DNA from: Symbiodinium natans | Lineage: Eukaryota; Sar; Dinophyceae; Suessiales; Symbiodiniaceae | NCBI GenBank assembly: GCA_905221605.1 | Contig: CAJNDS010000269.1 | Coordinates: forward strand, 496,767-560,766 | Direction: 5' to 3' | DNA: 64,000 nucleotides | Part shown: positions 59,801-64,000 of the stretch, piece by piece | Layout: each line of letters opens with the position of its first letter | Position numbering within the stretch: the stretch's first letter is position 1 | The notes under the pieces: model-generated | What the model was told of the DNA's origin: nothing | The model's database searches: none | What the model saw: only the letters and a program-made list of their open reading frames with translations | Translations under genes and position numbers: made by a program

Positions 59801-62800
59801 GGCGGGGGGGTTCAGGGTTTAGGGTTTAGGGCCCCCCCAGAAAAAGGGCCAACAAAAATGGGTCCCCCTCGCGGGGTGCTCCGCGAGGGGTGCTCCGATC
59901 TCGCGCACGGGCGAAGCCTTGGGTCTTACTGTTGTTTTTTGTTTTGGGGGCTTTGGGGTTCGTTCCTTTTTGTGTTTTGGTGTTTTTTGGGGCTTTGGGG
60001 GTTTTTGTTTTTTTGTTTGGGTTTGGGGAGTTTTTCGGGTACTTCGGTACTGACACTGCCCATCGCCGCGGTGCCTTTGCCATCTTATCGGCTTCTTAAG
60101 GGAGGGGGCTTCAAGGGGGGGTAGGTACCTAGGGAAGCTTAGGAAGGCTTAGCAAGGCTTAGGGAGTAGTGGGGGGGGGGGTTTAGGGTTTAGGGTATTA
60201 GGGATCCTTGGGTTACCTACCCCCCTTGAGAACCCCCCCCCCCCCCCCTTAAGAACCTTATAATCATCATGATGTGCAAGAGGCCGCCGCTGCAGGAACT
60301 GAAGCCTCAATCATTGCCAGCGTTGTCCACTGAGAACTCACGCTCGAAGCTCAATGCTGTCCCCACACCCTAAACCCTAAACCCTAAACCCTAAACCCTA
60401 AACCCTAAACCCTAAACCCTAAACCCTAAACCCTAAACCCTAAACATTGTCAAGCTCGCGGACGTTTGAGGCTCAGCCCACCCTGCGCCTGGTGCAGCCA
60501 GATCCTCGGGGATGAAGCCTACAAAGAACGGTCGGTTTGGGGTTTTAGGGTTTTGGGTTTGGGGTTTAGGGTTTAGGGATTAGGGTTTGTGGTGGTTTAG
60601 GGTGGTTTTGGGAGAGGACTGTAGGTTTTTAGGGTCCTGGAAGCTTAAATAAGGTTAGAACCAGCTAGAACTAGAGCTGCCCTTCTTTGTAGCCCTGCTT
60701 GTGAGCACCCATGTGCCTAAACCCTAAACCCTAAACCCTAAACCCAAAACCCTAAACCCTAAACCCTAAGCCTCCAAGTAGGGTGTAGGGCTTAGAGCCA
60801 TGCAGTCGACGACCTGCTGCTTAGAAGGTAACAGCAGGATCCGGGAAGAGGCTTTGCAGTTCTACCCGACAAAGAAGTAGGGTTTTTGGGTACTTAAAGC
60901 TTAGGGTTTAGGGTTTAGGGTTTAGGGTGTAGGGTGATAGGGTTTAGGGTTTAGAGTCTTGAATTTCCCGTGTGTTTTACCTTTGACCCCTTAGTCAAGG
61001 AGTAGTCCTCGAGATACACCTAGGATCCCAAGTCTTGTTAAAGAAACATTCCTTGATTGTGGGGCAATGGCTGCCAAATGGAGATCGACCCAACTTGTGT
61101 GGCCCTTTTGGCAGTCTACTAGAAGATCTTGTAGGTTGTTTTTTTTAAGGGCCCGGCTGGCCAGGCCCATAACAGAGATCCAGCCCTACCAAGCGCCCAA
61201 CTCCGGCCACCCCCAAAAAATGACCAAGAGCAAATGTAAGGGATTTAGGGTTGGTTTAAGGGTTTAGGGTTTAGGGTTGCATGTCTCAAGTGGGGCCAGT
61301 TTTTTTTTTTAATAAAAGCGTCCGAGCCACACCTTTAAAAAAAAAAACCTCCCGCCGTCTCAAGTGTCGGGCAATGCCCACACTGCAGGTCTGTCCGCAC
61401 CATCCCAGATGCGTTCCCAGGGGCCGCAACCTGAGATCAGACGGCAGGCTCTTTTTGGTTGGGGGTTTGGGGTCTCTGAACCCTAGCCCTAAACCCTGAA
61501 CACTGGACCTCGGAAGGAGGCCAACACCTGCGGTCGGGTGGCCGTGCACTCCTCCGGGAATTTCGTCCTTGTCTCGCAGCTGAGCTTGAAGATTCAGGGT
61601 TCAGGGTTTAGGGTTTAGGGTTTGGGGTTTGGGGTTTAGGGTTTGGGGTTTGGGTTTGAAGGGTTTTGGGTTTAGGGTTCAGGGTTCAGGGTTTAATGTA
61701 GAACCCGGCTTTGCTCAGAGCGCTTTCCAGTTTGCTGCCAGTACCGCCTGCAGTCCAGCTCAACTTGTAGGACTGCAGGTCTTCCCGCGGGAATTCAGCA
61801 GCCACCCGAAGAAAGCTTTATCAACCCTAAACCCTGATTGAGTTCGTTCCTCGCTGCGTTGGACACCAACTGAGGAACCGAGGCCACGACAGCATCACAG
61901 TCTTCAGAGTGCCACTCTCGGCAGTTTCGGGCTTTAGGGGTTTGAGGGGTTTTAGAAATTTCAGGGGTGTTAGGGGTTTTTGGGTTTAGGGAGTTTTCGG
62001 GATTTTAGGGCCGTTTTTGGATTTTAGGGGTTTTAGGGGTTTCAGGGGTTTCAGGGGTTTAGGGATTCAGGTTTTCGTGTTCTAGAGGTTTGGGTTGTAG
62101 GGGTTTCGGGTTTAGGGTTCTAGAGGTTGAGGGGTGGGGTTTAGAGTTTAGGGTTCTTCAGTTTTGGGGTTTAGGGTGTTGGGGCTTTGTGTTTTGGGGT
62201 GTTAAACCCTACACCCCTCCTTCTCTGTCTGAGGTGCACTACACACACGGTCATAGAGGCTTGTTGTCAGTGGCCGTGACACAGCCAGACTCTCAGATGC
62301 CTAGGGACGTGGGTGTGGGTTGGGCGGCCATGGCAAGGGTTTAGGGTTCAGGGTTTAGGGCTAGGGTTTAGGGTTCGGGGCTTAGGGTTTAGGGCAAGGG
62401 TTTAGGGTTTAGGGTTGAGGCGGGTCACACGCAGGCCGTGGGTGCTGGTCTTGGAGCTTCGAAACCGGATTCCAGAAGTCTGTTTGCAAAAGAGTCGACC
62501 GTAAGACCCTAAAACCCTAAAACCCTAAAACCCTAAAACCCTAAAACCCTAATTAAAACCCTAAAACCCTAAAGCCCTAAAGCCCTAAAACCCTAAAAGC
62601 CTAAAACCCTAAAACCCCAAAACCCTAAAACCCTAAAACCCTAAAGCCCTAAAACCCCAAAACCCTAAAGCCCTAAAGCCCCAAAGCCCTAAACCCCTAA
62701 AACCCTAAAACCCTAAACCCTAAAACTCCAAAACCCCAAAACCCCAAAACCCCAAACCCCAAAACCCCAAAACCCTAAAACCCTAAAACCCCAAAAGCCC

Positions 62801-63909
62801 TAAACCCCTAAAGCCCTAAACCCCTAAAGCCCTAAAACCCTAAAACCCTAAAACCCTAAAACTGCAAGACCCTGAAACCCAAAGCCCGCTAAGCCCCTAA
62901 AGCCGGAACCCCGAACCCTGAGCCGATTAGAGCGCTTGCGAGCTGCCCTGCTAGGACCCTTTGCTTAGAGTTTAGGGTTTAGGGTTTAGGGTTTAGGGTT
63001 TAGGGTTTAGGGTTTAGGCTTCAGGGTTCAGGGTCTAGGGTTTAGGGCGCAGGGATTTCGGACCTGCATTTCTTTGGTTGCAGGGGTCTTAGTGTCGTAG
63101 CCGACCCAAAGAAGAACGCGAAACCCTACACCCGATATCCTAAACCCCAAACCCTAAATCCAACACCCTAAACCCTAAACCCTAGCCCTAAACCCCAAAC
63201 CCTAAAGAACTGGAAGGGGTTTCCAAAAGGCAAGGCTTCGAACCCTCAAGGCCTTCGAGAGCCCTTGAGGGTGCCCTGTCAGGCACACCAGAGGAGCCAC
63301 TCCCAGGCATGGCTGCCATTTAGGGTTTAGGGTTTAGGGTTTAGGGTTTAGGGTTTAGGGTTTAGGGTTTAGTAGCGTGTAGGGGTTATGGTCGTCAGCT
63401 CATGGACCAATTGCTTGCGGCTTGCCTTATGGTTCGTCACATATTCCAGGACCCAGAGTAGGCCCTCCCGCTCTTCTTTTGATGTGCAGGTTCCGTTGTT
63501 ATACACCCCTTCAAGCCAAAACGGGCATGCCTGTTTATTCTTAGGTAGCTCTTCTGTCTAGTCTCCCTAAACCCTAAACCCTAAACCCTAAACCCTAAAC
63601 CCTAAACCCTTGTTGCTTTCTTTGTCACCGCCACTCCTGACAGCCTCGAAGTCTCCGTCCTTGGCGAGGCACTTTCAGTTTGATAGCTCCGGGCAGTGGC
63701 TCATTACCGCCAACCAGGACACGCTTGAGGGGCCGCACCCTAAACCCTAAACTCTAAACCCTAAACCCTAAACCCTAACCCCTAACCCTAAACCCTAAAC
63801 CTGATCTGTGTCAAACAAAGCCTGTGTTGGAAGGACTCCGACAACATTTCGGTCTTCCGGTTTAACCTGGCAACTGGAAAGCTCGAGTGGACGGGCAACG
63901 AGTGCCCCA
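51368..63909 (+). CDS. Lactonase-family (6-phosphogluconolactonase-like) beta-propeller, about 20 exons, 3' end beyond window
   Basis: Exons in order: 51368-51434, 51772-51812, 52164-52183, 52433-52458 and on to the AWS codon near 52,475, 53464-53532, 53696-53734, 54146-54181, ~55067-55138, 55321-55397, 56314-56351, 56428-56456, 56519-56577, 57819-57871, 59164-59229, ~60281-60345 (tentative), 61516-61575, 61876-61911, 63669-63717, 63834-63909. Landmark peptides are NPAFSRWHP, CTESVAENGKIDAWSID, LVVNYW, HVNHSEND, PHSHAVILDPFYG, YVPDLG, LGPRYIEFHP, NELASDISVFEF, NRGHDSITVF and ITANQDSDNISVFRF. These match the seven-bladed lactonase fold, whose members include a cytosolic 6-phosphogluconolactonase of the pentose phosphate pathway and muconate-lactonizing relatives. 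Substrate and location are unknown. No stop before the window end. Confidence 0.88.
51772..51812 (+). CDS. Lactonase exon (CMNPAFSRWHP)
   Basis: Follows TTTTCATGGCAG. The N-P-A-F-x-x-W-H-P motif corresponds to the family N-P-S-F/Y-L-x-x-H/S-P. The splice CCA AG|GCAGGT to CAG|GAAGAAC gives WHPRKNVMYTC in frame (GC-AG intron). Confidence 0.75.
52164..52183 (+). CDS. Lactonase micro-exon (KNVMYTC)
   Basis: Only about 20 nt, between CAG at 52,161-52,163 and GCCGCGG at 52,184. Joining ACA T to GCACGGAG gives YTCTESVAENG in frame. Confidence 0.7.
52184..52432 (+). other. GC-AG intron of the lactonase gene with telomeric array
   Basis: Starts GCCGCGGACC and ends CTTCACAAG before GCACGGAG. It contains CCCTAAA repeats at 52,325-52,410. 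Exon joining restores MYTCTESVAENGKIDAW. Confidence 0.75.
52433..52478 (+). CDS. Lactonase exon (TESVAENGKIDAWS)
   Basis: Reads TESVAENGKIDAW and then joins, via an AGC shared by both borders, to SIDRQVDPKTGQLTNIG. The exact edge within AGC is ambiguous. Confidence 0.75.
52660..52765. mobile_element. Family 2 TIR element, copy 4 (106 bp), in a lactonase intron
   Basis: Starts TTGGGATGTTCCCCCTTTAT and ends AGTATGAGGGGGAAACATCC then CAA. Inner pair ACTAACAGTCCTTAGTAGGG and TTAAGGGCTGTTAGTA. TTACT lies just outside on each side. Confidence 0.88.
52770..53400. repeat. Low-complexity ATTACTGTTG-type region
   Basis: About 630 bp dominated by TTATTACTATTG-like words in a loose 3-bp pattern, with no telomeric array until 53,389. 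Frames on both strands give biased Ile/Val/Thr or Tyr/Cys strings. It lies in a lactonase intron. Confidence 0.75.
53464..53532 (+). CDS. Lactonase exon (RQVDPKTGQLTNIGSFDVRG)
   Basis: Follows TGGGCCGAG. The D-P-K-T-G-Q-L-T motif is a typical propeller turn in this family. Confidence 0.85.
53696..53734 (+). CDS. Lactonase exon (AGGTSTCYITLDK)
   Basis: Follows CTTCCCTCAG. Ends GACAAG before GCTCTCGG. Joins to GCCTGTGAGAAC as LDKACENMLVVNYW. Confidence 0.8.
53735..54145 (+). other. GC-AG intron with a family 9 repeat
   Basis: Begins GCTCTCGG and ends ATCCATGAAG, with GCC following. AAGGC is therefore repeated at both borders. The family 9 repeat occupies 53,751-53,847 (TTTAATTCCTGAGAAACAGC, GCTAGGGTTCCAAGTTCAG). 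Confidence 0.78.
54146..54181 (+). CDS. Lactonase exon (ACENMLVVNYWN)
   Basis: The L-V-V-N-Y-W motif matches the conserved strand L/V-V-A-N-Y. The right edge may extend a few codons. Confidence 0.82.
54300..54720. repeat. Degenerate CAGCTCTTTATTGCC/GGGGTTTAGG tandem units
   Basis: Units of about 55-60 bp built of CCTTTGCAGCTCTTTATTG, GGGGTTTAGGTCTTTTCAGT and similar occur about five times from 54,372 to 54,650. They lie in a lactonase intron and are followed by poly-T and poly-C/poly-A runs. Confidence 0.65.
55067..55138 (+). CDS. Lactonase exon (VLEVSCRRSLFDPNEGRPMK)
   Basis: Reads as a propeller strand followed by a D-P-x-x-G turn. The left edge is not fixed. Confidence 0.65.
55160..55298. 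repeat. TTTAGGG array in lactonase intron
   Basis: About 19 units with one CTTACGG variant, immediately upstream of the exon at 55,321. Confidence 0.96.
55321..55397 (+). CDS. Lactonase exon (ARHDRHVNHSENDPSAQQ)
   Basis: H-V-N-H-S-E-N-D-P-S precedes P-H-S-H in family members, a loop near the active site. Ends by GGTGAGG, a GT splice donor. Confidence 0.8.
55719..55898. mobile_element. Family 1 TIR element, copy D, with a clean telomeric insertion
   Basis: Starts CTTAGTAGCTGAAGGAGCAC and ends ACTCAGCAACTAA. The array at 55,801-55,880 (11 CCCTAAA units plus CCC) lies between TTTTTTGGG and TATGAACTCAG. In copy B the same place reads TTTTTGGGGCTTATGAACTC, so the empty site is known. Confidence 0.92.
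56098..56225. repeat. TA/CATA-rich microsatellite
   Basis: ATATATATATATGTACACAT-like runs over about 130 bp in a lactonase intron. Tyr/Ile-rich frames across it are artefacts. Confidence 0.9.
56314..56577 (+). CDS. Lactonase exons (PHSHAVILDPFYG, RIAYVPDLG, MDLIRQFYYDPEA)
   Basis: Three small exons are separated by two short introns of about 75 and 60 nt that lack telomeric arrays. Exons: 56314-56351, 56428-56456 and 56519-56577. Read in order they give PHSHAVILDPFYG, RIAYVPDLG and MDLIRQFYYDPEALAPALP. P-H-S-H is the conserved active-site region of the family. The second acceptor is CGCGCCAG. Exact edges are uncertain by a few bases. Confidence 0.8.
57819..57871 (+). CDS. Lactonase exon (ALGPRYIEFHPTLPICYV)
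   Basis: Follows GTCGCAAG. G-P-R-x-I-x-F-H-P is the best-known signature of the family (G-P-R-H-x-x-F-H-P). Joins VNELASDISVFEF. Confidence 0.9.
57960..59040. other. Intron content: unassigned sequence and TA microsatellite
   Basis: After the TTTAGGG array at 57,903-57,952 there are about 650 bp without arrays, including GAACGAGTGAAACGAACGCG and a TA run at 58,391-58,440. The GAACGAAACGAGGTGAAAG-like words of the 24-kb island are similar in style. The frames at 58,031 and 58,222 are unassigned. Confidence 0.5.
59164..59229 (+). CDS. Lactonase exon (VNELASDISVFEFDHEATQ)
   Basis: Follows GTGAG. V-N-E-L-x-S-x-I/V-x-V-F is a conserved blade of the family. Confidence 0.9.
59690..60250. repeat. 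Homopolymer-rich intron stretch
   Basis: Poly-G runs at 59,680-59,696, 59,719-59,737 and 60,170-60,181, poly-C at 60,232-60,248, and G/T-rich sequence at 59,930-60,050. The frames at 59,750-60,124 are artefacts of this composition. Confidence 0.75.
60690..60783. mobile_element. Family 5 TIR element with telomeric insertion
   Basis: Left half CTGCTTGTGAGCACCCATG, then CCTAAACCC repeats at about 60,715-60,769, then CCTCCAAGTAGGG. In the copy at 50,326 the same place reads TACCCATGAACCTCCAAG without an insert. Confidence 0.78.
61516..61575 (+). CDS. Lactonase exon (NTCGRVAVHSSGNFVLVS)
   Basis: Matches the blade that reads A-x-I-x-V-x-P/S-D-G-x-F-L/V-Y-V-S. Joins NRGHDSITVFRV. Confidence 0.85.
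61876..61911 (+). CDS. Lactonase exon (NRGHDSITVFRV)
   Basis: Follows AACTGAG. N-R-G-H-D-S-I is strongly conserved in the family. Confidence 0.88.
62503..62870. repeat. CCCTAAAA 8-bp variant array
   Basis: About 45 units, mostly CCCTAAAA with CCCTAAAG, CCCCAAAA and CCCCTAAA interruptions. One ATTAAAAC break at 62,552. Confidence 0.94.
63447..63560. mobile_element. MITE-like element, family 4, copy 3
   Basis: Starts CCAGGACCCAGAGTAGGCCC and ends TTCTTAGGTAGCTCTTCTGT then CTAG. The interior is diverged but keeps CCAAAACGGGCATGCCTGTT. Confidence 0.65.
63669..63717 (+). CDS. Lactonase exon (HFQFDSSGQWLITANQ)
   Basis: Matches P-R-H-F-x-x-D-P/S-x-G-x-x-L-x-x-A-N-Q of the family. The intron that follows begins with GAC. 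Confidence 0.9.
63718..63833 (+). other. GA-AG intron with telomeric array
   Basis: 116 nt. Begins GACACGCTTGAGG and ends GTTGGAAG, with GACTCC following. AGGAC is thus repeated at both borders. The core is CCCTAAA repeat at 63,740-63,800. Splicing gives ITANQDSDNISVFRF, a perfect family match. Confidence 0.85.
63834..63909 (+). CDS. Lactonase exon (SDNISVFRFNLATGKLEW)
   Basis: D-S-D-N-I-x-V-F then T-G-K-L is the final-blade pattern. Ends near NECP, where the family has a conserved C-P-S-P. The window ends 90 bp later inside a TTTAGGG array. Confidence 0.88.
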
Positions 63910-64000
63910 GGGCAGGTTGTTTTCTGAAGAGTTTAGGTTTAGGGTTTAGGGTTTAGGGTTTAGGGTTTAGGGTTTAGGGTTTAGGGTTTAGGGTTTAGTG

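Larger units (their letters stand above)
61920..63660. other. Intron(s): degenerate TTTAGGGG words, CCCTAAAA array, TTTAGGG arrays, family 4 element
   Basis: Loose GGGGTTTTAGGGG words at 61,925-62,200, CCCTAAAA array at 62,503-62,870, TTTAGGG at 62,965-63,050 and 63,318-63,372, and family 4 at 63,447-63,560. Short exons may lie near 62,224-62,330 and 63,060-63,120, but none could be confirmed. Confidence 0.55.
1..64000. repeat. Pervasive interstitial telomeric repeats (TTTAGGG / CCCTAAA)
   Basis: Arrays of the 7-bp telomere unit, from 2 to more than 12 copies, recur every few hundred bases through the whole window in both orientations. Clear examples are 522-582, 939-995, 2107-2176, 4575-4668, 5485-5556, 11709-11801, 14990-15080, 16250-16351, 31257-31347, 43635-43725, 52530-52610, 54882-55003, 55160-55298, 60367-60445 and 63318-63372. 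Orientation flips repeatedly, so this is not one chromosome end. Many arrays are perfect; others contain variant units such as CCCTGAA, CCCCAAA and CCCTCAA. Arrays lie mostly in introns or between exon islands. Confidence 0.97.

Noticed and set aside
59750-60124. Gly/Phe/Leu-rich frame
   Set aside because: Derived from G/T homopolymer-rich intron DNA with no recognisable motif.

Overview
The window reads as nuclear DNA of a dinoflagellate alga. This is inferred. The evidence is the TTTAGGG-type telomere unit, very short exons scattered in long introns, introns that open with GC or GA as well as GT and close with AG followed by G, every supported exon lying on the + strand, and an intronless Gly/Trp/Met-rich RRM gene of a kind common in dinoflagellates. 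A chromerid or another TTTAGGG lineage is the main alternative. The species cannot be named from the sequence.

The dominant feature is interstitial telomeric repeat. CCCTAAA or TTTAGGG arrays, in both orientations, recur every few hundred bases from end to end and break the sequence into unique islands. Many islands hold one short exon. Arrays sit inside introns and inside copies of small inverted-repeat elements, and two lie between duplicated pieces of coding sequence. Many longer open frames are translations of repeat and were not called as genes.

Layout, all on +: (1) about 1.0-8.1 kb, exons of an AAAP-type amino-acid transporter. (2) 12.4-13.5 kb, exons of a coiled-coil protein. (3) 14.7-25.9 kb, scattered exons of a probable RAP/FAST-type helical-repeat RNA-binding protein, interrupted by an AT-rich foreign-looking island at 24.0-25.3 kb. 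(4) 27.1-27.65 kb, an intact intronless RRM protein. (5) 29.5-30.9 kb, exons of a Pro/Gly/Ser-rich protein. (6) 32.5-35.5 kb, an unidentified gene whose N-terminal coding sequence is split by a telomeric array. (7) 38.5-47.2 kb, a SulP (SLC26-like) anion transporter with STAS and probable cyclic-nucleotide-binding-like C-terminal domains. (8) 48.3-50.8 kb, a gene sharing an exon motif with gene 6. (9) 51.4 kb to the window end, a lactonase-family (6-phosphogluconolactonase-like) beta-propeller in about 20 exons, cut by the window edge. The genes do not form an obvious pathway; they look like an ordinary unidirectional dinoflagellate gene array.

The most interesting signal is how telomeric repeats, small TIR elements and introns relate. 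At 46,793-46,883 a coding stretch of 21 bp is duplicated exactly on both sides of a 49-bp telomeric insert. Removing 70 nt as a GC-AG intron restores the frame. An 18-bp near-identical duplication flanks a longer array at 32,474-32,610. Elsewhere a TIR element occupies a SulP intron almost end to end, and other copies of the same element carry clean telomeric insertions. Together these suggest introns arising by staggered-break repair or insertion of telomeric and TIR-element DNA, with the duplicated AG|G site supplying both splice sites.
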